In this document: positions 41,695-49,674 of the stretch, piece after piece | How positions within the stretch are numbered: position 1 is the first letter of the stretch | Layout: the number at the start of each line of letters is the position of its first letter | Assembly: GCF_019145435.1 (NCBI RefSeq) | Contig: NZ_JAHSTS010000003.1 | Location: 124,001-188,000 of the forward strand | Direction: 5' to 3' | DNA length: 64,000 bases | Source: Pseudomonas ekonensis | GTDB lineage: Bacteria; Pseudomonadota; Gammaproteobacteria; Pseudomonadales; Pseudomonadaceae | Notes under the pieces: model-generated | Databases searched by the model: none | Seen by the model: only the letters and a program-made list of their open reading frames with translations | Told to the model about the DNA's origin: nothing | Program-made: the position numbers and the translations under genes

Positions 41695-42255
41695 TCAGAA
41701 CTCGTTCTGCAGGGCTTTGTAGCCGCGCACCAGATCGACGTTGGTGCGGGCCACGTCCTCGGAAAATTCCGAAGCGCTGACGCTTACCGGCGGGAATTGC
41801 GAAAGGTCGGTGCCCGGGCCGATGCGGGTGGTGGAGGGGACATAGAACGCGTCCGGCAGGTCGCGTCCGTCCACCACCGAGTTGTGCCGCACCACGCAGC
41901 CGTTGCCGACGGCGCAGTTGAACAGCACGCTGTTGAAGCCGATGAACACCCGGTCGCCGACCTTGCACGGGCCATGCACGATGGAACGGTGTGCGATGGA
42001 ACTGTACTCGCCGATGGTCACCGCCGCGCCGGATTTGGAATGGATCACCACGCCGTCCTGAATGTTCGAGTTGGCGCCGATGGTGATCGGCTCCATGCTG
42101 CCGGAGGCGTCCACTTCATCGGCGCGGATCACCGCGTAGGGGCCGACGAACACGTTTTCGCCGATCACCACCTTGCCGCAGATGATCGCGGTTTTGTCGA
42201 CGTAGGCGGATTCGGCAATCAGCGGCAGGTCGCCGGAAGGATTCTTGCGGATCAT
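41695..42255 (-). CDS. Gamma-class carbonic anhydrase
   Basis: Left-handed beta-helix trimer protein, 186 residues, which hydrates CO2. The three metal-binding histidines of the class are recognisable: one in GVVIHSKS and two five residues apart in SSIAHRSIVHG. The segment DASGSMEP is the acidic loop region. Gamma enzymes can use Fe2+ or Co2+ in place of zinc, which fits a gene induced in zinc shortage. ATG overlaps the stop of the preceding transporter gene by 4 bases. Confidence 0.92.
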   Translation of the reverse strand: MIRKNPSGDLPLIAESAYVDKTAIICGKVVIGENVFVGPYAVIRADEVDASGSMEPITIGANSNIQDGVVIHSKSGAAVTIGEYSSIAHRSIVHGPCKVGDRVFIGFNSVLFNCAVGNGCVVRHNSVVDGRDLPDAFYVPSTTRIGPGTDLSQFPPVSVSASEFSEDVARTNVDLVRGYKALQNEF

Positions 42256-43127
42256 GGTTGGCCCAAGGCTCGGTAGAGGGTGTTGAGGTTGTGTTCGAAC
42301 AGGCCGGCGAACGTGCTGGCCGGTCCGGTGGCGGCGAGGGCGTCGGAGTACAGGGTGCCGCCGATGCGGGCGCCGGTCTCTTCGGCGATCTGCTTGAGCA
42401 GGCGCGCGTCCTTGATATTCTCCATGAACACCGCTTTGACCTTCGCCTGGCGGATCTGGGTGATCAATGCAGCGACCTCGGCGGCGGACGGCTCACGCTC
42501 GGTGGACAGCCCCTGCGGCGCCATGAACTCGATGCTGTAGGCCTGACCGAGGTAACCGAAGGCGTCGTGGCTGGTGACGATCTTGCGGTTGCCCGGCGGC
42601 AGCGAGCCGAGCTTGGCGCGGGCTTCGGCGAGCAGGGCGTGGATCTGTTTCAGGTAGGCCTGGCCGTTGCGCTCGTAATCGGCCTTGTTGGCCGGGTCGG
42701 CGGCGGTCAGGGCCTTGGTGATGTTGGCGATGTACAGCTCGATGTTCGCCAGGTTGTGCCAGGCGTGCGGGTCGGGGACGGTTTCACCGTCCTCCTCCAG
42801 CGAGCGCGGGATCACGCCGCGGCTGGCGGTGACCACCGTCGCGGGGGTGGCGGTGCTGCTCACCAGGCGATCCAGCCAGGGCTCGAACCCCAGGCCGTTC
42901 TTCACGATCAGCCGGGCCTTGAGCAGGGCCTTGGCATCGTCCGGCGTGGGCTCGTAGGTATGGGCATCGGCATCCGGCCCGACCATGTCGGTGATCTGCA
43001 CATGCTCGCCGCCGACCTGGTGCACCAGGTCGGCGAGAATGCTGAAGCTGGTGACCACCGGTATCTTTTCCGCCGCCGACAACGACATCGACAGCGTCAG
43101 GCTGAACAGCAGTAATAGAGCGCGCAT
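42252..43127 (-). CDS. znuA: Metal ABC transporter substrate-binding protein (ZnuA-like)
   Basis: Cluster A-I periplasmic binding protein, 291 residues with signal peptide MRALLLLFSLTLSMSLSAAE. Metal ligands are visible as His in DADAHTYEPTP, His in DPHAWHNLANIELY and His in SHDAFGYLGQAY; the expected acidic ligand lies in GTLYSDAL. The usual ZnuA His-rich loop is absent: the segment before DPHAWHN is short and acidic. GAGGTG with a 7-base spacer supports ATG 43127, though ATG 43142 overlaps the permease stop and is possible. Operon partners are the permease and ATPase upstream. Confidence 0.92.
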   Translation of the reverse strand: MRALLLLFSLTLSMSLSAAEKIPVVTSFSILADLVHQVGGEHVQITDMVGPDADAHTYEPTPDDAKALLKARLIVKNGLGFEPWLDRLVSSTATPATVVTASRGVIPRSLEEDGETVPDPHAWHNLANIELYIANITKALTAADPANKADYERNGQAYLKQIHALLAEARAKLGSLPPGNRKIVTSHDAFGYLGQAYSIEFMAPQGLSTEREPSAAEVAALITQIRQAKVKAVFMENIKDARLLKQIAEETGARIGGTLYSDALAATGPASTFAGLFEHNLNTLYRALGQP

Positions 43128-43138
43128 CGGAAAGCACC

Positions 43139-44005
43139 TCATGAGGATGTGAGCAAAGGCGGGCGGCGCAACAGACCGTGGATCGGTCCGAACACCACGG
43201 ACAGCAGATAGCCGACGCCCGCGATCAGGACGATGGCGGGGCCGCTGGGCAGCGAGCAGTGGAACGACAGCAGCAAGCCGAGCCAGACCGACAGGCAGCC
43301 GATCAGCGCCGCGATGGCGATCAGGACCGGCAGGCGCCGGCTCCAGAAGCGCGAGGCGGCAGCGGGCAGCATCATCAGCCCGACCACCATGAGCGCGCCG
43401 ATGGCCTGAAAGCCGATCACCAGGTTCAGCACCACCAGGGTCAGAAATGCGCCATGGGCGATCGGGCCGAGCCGGCTGACGGTCTGCAGGAACACCGGGT
43501 CGAGGGTGTCGAGCACCAGCGGGCGGTAGATCAGCGCCATGGCCGCCAGGCTCAGGGCGGACACCCCCAGCATGCCGTTGAGCGTCGGGGCGTCCACCGC
43601 GAGTGCCGAGCCGAACAGCAGGTGCAGCAAGTCCAGACGTTTGCCGGCGATGCCCAGAATCAGCACGCCGGCCGCCAGCGACATGGGATAGATGGCCGCA
43701 AGGCTGGTGTCTTCGCGCAGGCCGGTGCGGCGGGTGATCCAGGCGGCGAGCCCGGCCATGCCCAGGCCAGCAGCGAGCCCGCCGACGGTGAGGGCAGGCA
43801 GGCTTAGCCCGGCGAACCAGAAACCGAGCGCCGCGCCGGGGAGAATGCCGTGGGCGACGGCGTCGCCGATCAGGCTCATGCGGCGCAGGATCAGGAACAC
43901 GCCCAAGGGTGCCGTGCTGCAGGCCAGCAGCAGCCCGCCGATCAGGGCGCGGCGCATGAACAGGAATTCGTGGAACGGTTGCCAGAGGGGGACGAAGGTG
44001 TGCAT
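43139..44005 (-). CDS. znuB: Metal ABC transporter permease (ZnuB-like)
   Basis: 288 residues and seven to eight membrane helices of the ABC-3 family (Zn/Mn type). The conserved RRMSLIGDAVAHGILPGAALGF loop, which contacts the ATPase, is near residues 41-62, and GFQAIGALMVVGLMMLPAAASR is in the later part. The start is ATG 44005, overlapping the ATPase stop as TGATG. With ZnuA- and ZnuC-like neighbours it forms one importer of zinc or a related divalent metal. Confidence 0.93.
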   Translation of the reverse strand: MHTFVPLWQPFHEFLFMRRALIGGLLLACSTAPLGVFLILRRMSLIGDAVAHGILPGAALGFWFAGLSLPALTVGGLAAGLGMAGLAAWITRRTGLREDTSLAAIYPMSLAAGVLILGIAGKRLDLLHLLFGSALAVDAPTLNGMLGVSALSLAAMALIYRPLVLDTLDPVFLQTVSRLGPIAHGAFLTLVVLNLVIGFQAIGALMVVGLMMLPAAASRFWSRRLPVLIAIAALIGCLSVWLGLLLSFHCSLPSGPAIVLIAGVGYLLSVVFGPIHGLLRRPPLLTSS

Positions 44006-44673
44006 CAGGCCACCTGCGGTGGGAGTGTTTGCTCGATCAGTTCGGCGGAGCTGCCGTACACGCAGCCGGTGTGCCTGATCAGCAGGGTATGGGGGATGTG
44101 GTGGCGTACGGCGGCGAGGTCGTGGCAGACCACGACGAGGGTTCGTCCTTGCGCGTGCCAGGCATGCAGGTGCTGCCACAGCAGTGCCTGCCCCTGTTCA
44201 TCGAGTGCGGCATGCGGTTCGTCGAGCAACAGCAAAGGCGTATCGGCAAGGCTCAGGCGGGCGAGCAGGGCGCGTTGCAGTTCTCCGCCGGAGAGAGCCA
44301 TCAACGGGCGCTGTTCCAGACCGCTCAGTTGCCAGTCCTCCAACGCAATCGCGAGGCGCCGCTTTCGCAAAGGCGAAGACAACCGGCGCCCCCAGAAACC
44401 CGCCGCCACCAGATCCCGCAGGTTGATGGGGAACTGGCGATCCAAGTGCTGTTGCTGGGGCAGGAAGGACAGTCCGCCTTGGCGTGGAACACTCAAGTCG
44501 ACTCTGCCCGATAACGGTTTCTGCAGTTTCGCGATGACCTTGAGCAGGCTGCTCTTGCCGCTGCCGTTCGCGCCGACCACGGCGGTCAGGCTGCCGGTGT
44601 CCAGCGAAAGAGAGAGGGCGGGGGTCAAGGGTTGGCCGGGTGCTCCCCACGTCAAGGACTGGCAGCGGATCAT
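44005..44673 (-). CDS. znuC: Metal ABC transporter ATP-binding protein (ZnuC-like)
   Basis: 222-residue ABC ATPase: Walker A GANGSGKSS (about residues 34-42), signature LSGGELQRALLARL (about 128-141), Walker B LLLLDEPHAALD and switch His in VVVCHDLAAV. It is short, without the C-terminal extension of the classical ZnuC of the zur-znuCB locus. It overlaps folE2 by 4 bases and the permease by 1 base, so the whole transporter is translated with folE2. Confidence 0.93.
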   Translation of the reverse strand: MIRCQSLTWGAPGQPLTPALSLSLDTGSLTAVVGANGSGKSSLLKVIAKLQKPLSGRVDLSVPRQGGLSFLPQQQHLDRQFPINLRDLVAAGFWGRRLSSPLRKRRLAIALEDWQLSGLEQRPLMALSGGELQRALLARLSLADTPLLLLDEPHAALDEQGQALLWQHLHAWHAQGRTLVVVCHDLAAVRHHIPHTLLIRHTGCVYGSSAELIEQTLPPQVA

Positions 44674-45566
44674 TGAGCCTCCCGCTGCCAGCGGCTTTCG
44701 GCGACGGCATCATGGGCGTGGAGGCTTTCGGCATGGATCACTCGCAGGTGGAACTCACGGATCCCGGGCGAGCGTCGCAGGGCCAGATTCAAGCGGCGGG
44801 CAGCGTCCTCGCAGAACATCAGGTTTTGCCCATTGGCGAGGGCGAAGGCTTGTTCGTCGGCGCGTTTCACGGCGGTCTGGACGGCGGTACCGAGGGCCGC
44901 TTCGGCCTGGTTGATGAAGTCGGTCAGCGAGAGGTGCTCTGTCGCAGCGTCGAGGTGCAGGTGCAATTGCGCCGTGCTGCGTTGGCTATGAGGCGTGGCG
45001 ACAATGCCTCGGGTCGAGCCCAGCCAGGCCAATACATCGGCGTGTTGAAGGGGCTTGTTGGCAAAGTCGTCAACGAACTGTTGCTGGATCAACTGCCGTG
45101 CGAGCGCCGCCGAGCAGGGGCAGGTCGACGAATACGGCACCTCGATTTTGAGTTCCACGTGGAACATTCCGTTTTTCAGGTGCGCGGCGAGGGTGACGGG
45201 ATAAGTCTTCCAACCGGCCAGCGGACTGACCAACGCCGGTCGCTTGAGCATCAGATCGGTGTGGATGTTCAGGTAAGCGCCGCTCGACAGCCCTATGTGG
45301 CTGTCGAGAAAAGCCTGCAGAACCTCACGCATGAGGCCGGCGCTGAGGTTCTGCGTTTCCAGACGTTCCAACGCCAGGTAGAGCCGGGACATGTGAATCC
45401 CCCGGGCCTCGCCATCATCCAAGCTGACACCCGCATCCGCTTTGGCGCACAGGCGTTGGCCCTCGATCAAAACGGGCAGGGCAATGCCGCGCATGCCCAC
45501 CCATTCGAGCGGAAGGGGTTGGCGCGCGGCTTGCGCAGCGATATCCGGAAGCGTCAGCGCATTCAT
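44670..45566 (-). CDS. folE2: GTP cyclohydrolase FolE2 (type IB)
   Basis: Opens GTP to dihydroneopterin triphosphate for folate synthesis. Unlike FolE1 the type IB enzyme works with Mn2+ or Fe2+, so it is a known zinc-sparing replacement. 298 residues from ATG 45566 (ATG 45578 adds four); the motif VPYSSTCPCSAALARQL carries the metal-binding cysteine (about 146). The TPHSQRSTAQ segment belongs to the active site. It is the first gene of a six-gene leftward operon that starts 31 bases from a Zur box. Confidence 0.95.
   Translation of the reverse strand: MNALTLPDIAAQAARQPLPLEWVGMRGIALPVLIEGQRLCAKADAGVSLDDGEARGIHMSRLYLALERLETQNLSAGLMREVLQAFLDSHIGLSSGAYLNIHTDLMLKRPALVSPLAGWKTYPVTLAAHLKNGMFHVELKIEVPYSSTCPCSAALARQLIQQQFVDDFANKPLQHADVLAWLGSTRGIVATPHSQRSTAQLHLHLDAATEHLSLTDFINQAEAALGTAVQTAVKRADEQAFALANGQNLMFCEDAARRLNLALRRSPGIREFHLRVIHAESLHAHDAVAESRWQREAQ
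45151..45166. other. parS site inside folE2, 15/16 match
   Basis: AGTTCCACGTGGAACA, identical over 16 bases to the site at 33892-33907, with the full GTTCCACGTGGAAC palindrome. On the coding strand it specifies part of FHVELK in FolE2. Confidence 0.85.
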
Positions 45567-45596
45567 GAGTGGGTCCATCGTGTGATTTGAATTGAT

Positions 45597-45609
45597 GTTA
45601 TATTATAAC
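45597..45609. promoter_or_regulatory. Zur box between folE2 and the amidase gene
   Basis: GTTATATTATAAC is a perfect match to the GTTATA-N-TATAAC Zur operator, in flanks TTGAT/AATTG. It lies 31 bases before folE2 and 41 before the amidase start, overlapping -10-like TATATT/TATAAT runs in both directions. Zinc-loaded Zur would shut both promoters. Confidence 0.9.
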
Positions 45610-45649
45610 AATTGAAATCGCGATGCCTTTTTCATGAGCGGGCTTTGAT

Positions 45650-46852
45650 ATGCACAGACGTCACTTACTTAACCTGATGCTGGCCAGTGTCGCCCTGGCC
45701 TTTCCCTTTGGTGCAAAAGCCGCACAGATCCGCCAGGCGCGGCTGTGGCGATCCGACGACAAGCTGCGGTTGGTGTTCGATCTCAGCGGCCCGGTGAGCT
45801 ACAAGACGTTCTCCCTGGGCTCGCCGGATCGCCTGATCATCGACGTGGCGGGTGCGCAGGTGAGCGGTGATTTCAGTCAGCTGCCGTTGAAAGACACGGT
45901 CATCCGCGCCATCCGTTCCGGAGGTTACGGTCGCGGTGATACGCGGATCGTGCTGGATCTGAAGAACCCAACGCAGTTGAACAGCTTCTTGCTGGCGCCC
46001 CAGGACGGCCAGGGTCATCGGCTGGTGCTGGATCTGGTAAGCGGCGCTTCGCCTGCGCCGATGGTTCCACGTGAAACACACGCGCAGCCCGGCAGAGCTC
46101 ACCCCAAGCGCGACATCATTGTCGTGGTGGATCCGGGGCACGGCGGCAAGGATCCGGGCGCCGTGGGCGCCCAAGGTGCGCGGGAAAAGGACGTCGTGCT
46201 GTCCATTTCACAGTTGCTTGCGCGGCGCCTGAAACGGGAGAAAGGGTTTGATGTGAAGCTCGTACGCAACGACGACTTCTTTGTTCCACTGCGCAAGCGC
46301 GTGGACATCGCCCGTCAGCACAAGGCCGACATGTTCATCTCCGTGCACGCCGATGCGGCGCCCCGTCTGACGGCGGCCGGGGCGTCGGTGTATTGCCTGT
46401 CTGAAGGGGGCGCGACGTCGGCCACCGCGCGCTTCATGGCCCAGCGTGAAAACGGTGCGGATCTGCTTGGCGCCACCAGTCTGCTCAACCTCAAAGACAA
46501 GGATCCGATGCTCGCTGGCGTGATCCTCGATATGTCGATGAACGCCACCATCGCCGCCAGCCTGCAACTGGGCAGTACGGTGTTAGGCAGCCTCGCCGGC
46601 ATCACCACGCTGCATCAGAAGCGCGTGGAACAGGCTGGGTTCGCGGTGCTGAAGTCGCCCGATGTGCCGTCGATCCTGGTGGAGACCGGCTTCATCTCCA
46701 ATGCGCGCGACAGTCAACGACTGGTGAACCCCCGCCACCAGCAGGCGATTGCCGATGGTTTGTTCGACGGATTGCAGCGCTACTTCCAGAAGAATCCGCC
46801 GCTCGACAGCTACCTCGCCTGGCAGCAGGCGCAGAAAAATCCTGTGGCCTAG
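45650..46852 (+). CDS. N-acetylmuramoyl-L-alanine amidase, AMIN plus Amidase_3, Zur-controlled
   Basis: Periplasmic zinc amidase that cleaves the peptide from MurNAc, 400 residues. The signal peptide begins MHRRHLLNLMLASVALAF, with Arg-Arg that may direct Tat export. Then come an AMIN peptidoglycan-targeting domain (about 26-130), a linker coded partly by a parS site (VPRETH), and an Amidase_3 domain (about 155-385) with VVVDPGHGGKDPGAVG, SVHADA and the catalytic Glu in LVETGFISNARD. There is no LysM. It resembles PA5538 of P. aeruginosa, which sits in the same zinc cluster. Confidence 0.93.
   Translation: MHRRHLLNLMLASVALAFPFGAKAAQIRQARLWRSDDKLRLVFDLSGPVSYKTFSLGSPDRLIIDVAGAQVSGDFSQLPLKDTVIRAIRSGGYGRGDTRIVLDLKNPTQLNSFLLAPQDGQGHRLVLDLVSGASPAPMVPRETHAQPGRAHPKRDIIVVVDPGHGGKDPGAVGAQGAREKDVVLSISQLLARRLKREKGFDVKLVRNDDFFVPLRKRVDIARQHKADMFISVHADAAPRLTAAGASVYCLSEGGATSATARFMAQRENGADLLGATSLLNLKDKDPMLAGVILDMSMNATIAASLQLGSTVLGSLAGITTLHQKRVEQAGFAVLKSPDVPSILVETGFISNARDSQRLVNPRHQQAIADGLFDGLQRYFQKNPPLDSYLAWQQAQKNPVA
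46063..46078. other. parS site inside the amidase gene, 15/16 match
   Basis: GGTTCCACGTGAAACA matches the TGTTCCACGTGAAACA form of parS except at the first base. It encodes part of the linker between AMIN and amidase domains. It is about 0.9 kb from the site at 45151. Confidence 0.82.
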
Positions 46853-47226
46853 CAGCCTGTGAGGCGATTGCAGGTGAACTTGGCGCTGCTGCCGCCGGAG
46901 CTGGAATAACGGTTGATCGTTGTCCAGCCCACGCGGCGGTTGTAGCCGACCCAGGCTTCGCCGTCGGTCGCGATGCCTGTGAAAAAGGTCAGTTGTCCGT
47001 AGCGGCTGTTGGTCTGCGCCCAATAGCGCTGGCCGGCCTTGTCGAAGCCGCGCAGGTAGATCGTGCTGCCTACGGTGTTGACGCTGTAGGCGTTGCCCTG
47101 CGCATCGATGCAGGCCAGCAGGTTGGCGCTGCGCGTGCACGTGGCCGGGCCGGGGAATTGTCCCCAGGCCGTTGAGGCCAGCAACAATCCAAGGCCCAGC
47201 AGCGAGCGTTTCAGCGCCTGTTTCAT
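46849..47226 (-). CDS. Small secreted cysteine-containing protein of the zinc cluster, unknown function
   Basis: 125 residues with a signal peptide ending near STAWGQ (about residue 22). The mature part has four cysteines (CTRSANLLAC near the N-terminus, CNRLTGC at the very end), probably two disulfides, and a Tyr/Trp/Gly-rich beta-strand pattern. The start faces a Zur box, 82 bases upstream, shared with zigA. It overlaps the converging amidase gene by 4 bases. I do not recognise the family; the position matches an uncharacterised gene in the P. aeruginosa zinc cluster. Confidence 0.78.
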   Translation of the reverse strand: MKQALKRSLLGLGLLLASTAWGQFPGPATCTRSANLLACIDAQGNAYSVNTVGSTIYLRGFDKAGQRYWAQTNSRYGQLTFFTGIATDGEAWVGYNRRVGWTTINRYSSSGGSSAKFTCNRLTGC

Positions 47227-47307
47227 GGAAATTCCCGACGGGTTAGACGGTGTACAGCTTCCTGCGCGACGGCGCTTGGAGCAAGAGAAGAGTGGTCAAT
47301 TCATATT

Positions 47308-47320
47308 GTTATACTATAAC
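47308..47320. promoter_or_regulatory. Zur box between the small secreted protein gene and zigA
   Basis: GTTATACTATAAC, a perfect Zur-type palindrome with a one-base centre, differs from the first box only at that centre. It contains TATACT, so repressor and polymerase would compete. It lies 82 bases before the leftward start and 115 before zigA. Confidence 0.9.
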
Positions 47321-47435
47321 ATAAATTTGAATCGCCTTTACCCCCTGATTTTCAAGCGCCTGCTTCTGTGGTGGCCTCCTGGAGGCTTCAAGAGCGCCAG
47401 ATCGCAAAAACCGACCGTTTGATGAGGATTACCCC

Positions 47436-48641
47436 ATGTCATACATGTTGCCAGTGACCGTTTTGTCAGGCTTTCTCGGCGCGGGAAAGAGTACGCTTCT
47501 GAATTACGTACTACGTAATCGGGGCGGTCTGCGTGTGGCCGTCATCGTCAACGATATGAGCGAAATCAACATCGATGGCAGCGAAGTCCAGCGTGATGTC
47601 AGCCTGAACCGCTCCGAAGAGAAGCTCGTGGAGATGAGCAACGGCTGCATCTGCTGTACGTTGCGCGAAGACCTGCTCGAAGAGGTCGGCCAGTTGGCCC
47701 GTGAGGGCCGTTTCGATTACCTGCTGATCGAGTCCACCGGCATTTCCGAACCGCTGCCGGTCGCCGAAACCTTCACCTTCCGCGACGAGCAGGGTCAAAG
47801 CCTGGCTGACGTCGCTCGCCTCGACACCATGGTCACTGTAGTCGACGGCTTGAATTTCCTGTCCGACTACCAGGCCGCCGAAAGCCTCGCGGCAAGGGGT
47901 GAAGTCCTGGGGGAGGAGGATGAGCGCTCGATCACCGACCTGCTGATCGAACAGATCGAGTTCGCCGACGTGCTGCTGATCAGCAAGATCGACCTGATCG
48001 GCAGCCGCGAGCGGGAGGAACTGATGGCCATCCTCAGGCGCCTGAACGCTCAGGCCGAGATCATTGCGATGGTGATGGGCGAAGTGCCGCTTGCGAAGAT
48101 CCTCAACACCGGCCGTTTCGACTTCGAGAAGGCCGCCCAGGCCCCGGGCTGGCTGCAGGAGCTGCGCGGCGAACATGTTCCGGAAACCCAAGAGTACGGC
48201 ATTGCCTCCACGGCCTATCGGGCCCGGCGTCCGTTCCACCCGCAGCGCTTTTTCGACTTCCTCAACCGGCCCTGGCTGAACGGAAAGCTGCTGCGTTCCA
48301 AAGGATTCTTCTGGCTGGCCAGCAAACCCGCTGATGCCGGCAGTTGGTCGCAGGCCGGCGGCCTGATGCGCCATGGCTTCGCCGGGCGCTGGTGGCGGTT
48401 CGTACCGAAGGAACAATGGCCGCAGGATCGGGAAAGCACTGCCGCGATCATGGAAAACTGGACGGCCAGCGTGGGAGATTGCCGCCAGGAGCTGGTGTTC
48501 ATCGGTCAGGACATCGATTTCGCGCAACTCACGGCGGATCTCGATGACTGCCTGCTGAGCGATGCGGAAATGGCCGTCGGTGCGCAAGGCTGGCGGCAGT
48601 GGCCGGATCCGTTCGGCCCTTGGCACGAAGAGGCCGCCTGA
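47436..48641 (+). CDS. zigA: Zinc-regulated CobW/COG0523 GTPase, ZigA type
   Basis: G3E GTPase of 401 residues. The P-loop GFLGAGKST is near residues 12-20, the metal-binding CICC in MSNGCICCTLRED near 71-74, ESTGISEP and the specificity motif SKID follow. The C-terminal CobW domain begins about residue 240. Zur-controlled members of this family move scarce zinc into essential client enzymes. The ribosome binding site GAGGA lies 7 bases before ATG 47436. It overlaps DUF1826 by one base. Confidence 0.93.
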   Translation: MSYMLPVTVLSGFLGAGKSTLLNYVLRNRGGLRVAVIVNDMSEINIDGSEVQRDVSLNRSEEKLVEMSNGCICCTLREDLLEEVGQLAREGRFDYLLIESTGISEPLPVAETFTFRDEQGQSLADVARLDTMVTVVDGLNFLSDYQAAESLAARGEVLGEEDERSITDLLIEQIEFADVLLISKIDLIGSREREELMAILRRLNAQAEIIAMVMGEVPLAKILNTGRFDFEKAAQAPGWLQELRGEHVPETQEYGIASTAYRARRPFHPQRFFDFLNRPWLNGKLLRSKGFFWLASKPADAGSWSQAGGLMRHGFAGRWWRFVPKEQWPQDRESTAAIMENWTASVGDCRQELVFIGQDIDFAQLTADLDDCLLSDAEMAVGAQGWRQWPDPFGPWHEEAA

Positions 48642-49291
48642 TGCTCGCCTTGAACCCGTCGTATCGCGCCACTCGCGTACAGCATCAGGGGGCGACCCCG
48701 CAGGACCTGGCGCGGATCCTCGAGGACGACGCCAACCTCGCTGTCTGGCAACGGCAGCTGCCGTTGCACATCGCGGATTTCGCGGATCTGCTCCTGTCGC
48801 TCGAGGTGCCGTACGCCGAAGCGCTGTGCCTGGAACTGCCCGACGAGGAGGCGGAGCCGGATCTGTCGGGCCTGGCCGGCGAGTTCCGCGACCTGGCCGG
48901 CCACGAAGCGTTTGTCGCCGACCTGAAATGGCTGACCGGCGCCTTCGCCTGCCTGCTCGGCGCCACGCGCATCGGCCTGCGCCTGCGGGTGCTGGACAAG
49001 GCCATGTGCCCGCGGTTTCACGTCGATCATGTGCCGGTGCGCCTGATCACCACGTATGCCGGCATCGGCAGCGAATGGCTCAGCGAAGGGTCGATGGATC
49101 GCCGCCTGTTGGGCAACCCCGACGCCGAGCCTGCCGAGCCGTCGCGCATCCAGCGGCTGAACGCCGGTGAAGTGGCCCTGCTCAAGGGCGAGAAATGGCA
49201 CGGAAACGAAGGGTTCGGCCTGATCCACCGTTCGCCGCAGCCAGCGCCGGGCCAGCGTCGGCTGATGCTCACCCTCGACTGGCTCGGCTAG
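48641..49291 (+). CDS. DUF1826 domain protein, coupled to zigA
   Basis: 216 residues, function unknown. It starts inside the zigA stop (TGATG), so it is translated with it. The conserved core reads CPRFHVDHVPVRLITTYAG (His127-x-Asp129) and later LIHRSP (His196, Arg197). A His-x-Asp...His pattern with a following Arg is what Fe(II)/2-oxoglutarate oxygenases use. That resemblance is my inference. The same pairing is found in P. aeruginosa PA5535-PA5534. Confidence 0.88.
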   Translation: MLALNPSYRATRVQHQGATPQDLARILEDDANLAVWQRQLPLHIADFADLLLSLEVPYAEALCLELPDEEAEPDLSGLAGEFRDLAGHEAFVADLKWLTGAFACLLGATRIGLRLRVLDKAMCPRFHVDHVPVRLITTYAGIGSEWLSEGSMDRRLLGNPDAEPAEPSRIQRLNAGEVALLKGEKWHGNEGFGLIHRSPQPAPGQRRLMLTLDWLG

Positions 49292-49295
49292 CGCC

Positions 49296-49649
49296 TCAAG
49301 GCTTGAGCCAGCGGCCGTGGCTCTGGTTTTCGCAGTACGGTTGCAGGTATGCCGCGTCGGTGGCCACGCCGTAATAGTGGATATCCTGGCGATAGGGCAT
49401 ATTGGCGACTTGCGCGTCGCTGCAGACGCCGAAGGCGCCTGCAGGGCATTGGTCGACATACTCGACCTCGACGGTCTGCCCGGCCAGCGTGGGCCGGCAG
49501 AAGCCGTCGCTGAACAGTTTCTGCGGGATGTTGCGGTTCTGCTGGCAGACCTTCACGTCCAGCCGTTCCGCCTGGCTGCGCACCACGCAGGCCTGGGCCA
49601 GCGCCTCGCCCGACACCAGCGTCAGCAACAACCATCCCATCCACCGCAT
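49296..49649 (-). CDS. Small secreted protein, unknown function
   Basis: 117 residues with signal peptide MRWMGWLLLTLVSGEALAQA and six cysteines in the mature part, including CVVRSQAERLDVKVC and CPAGAFGVC. GGAGGT with a 5-base spacer supports ATG 49649. It stands opposite to its neighbours: 4 bases from the converging DUF1826 stop and only 25 bases from the divergent start of the second CobW gene. I do not recognise a family. Confidence 0.72.
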   Translation of the reverse strand: MRWMGWLLLTLVSGEALAQACVVRSQAERLDVKVCQQNRNIPQKLFSDGFCRPTLAGQTVEVEYVDQCPAGAFGVCSDAQVANMPYRQDIHYYGVATDAAYLQPYCENQSHGRWLKP

Positions 49650-49674
49650 CTTCGACCTCCAGAACACTTCAGCC

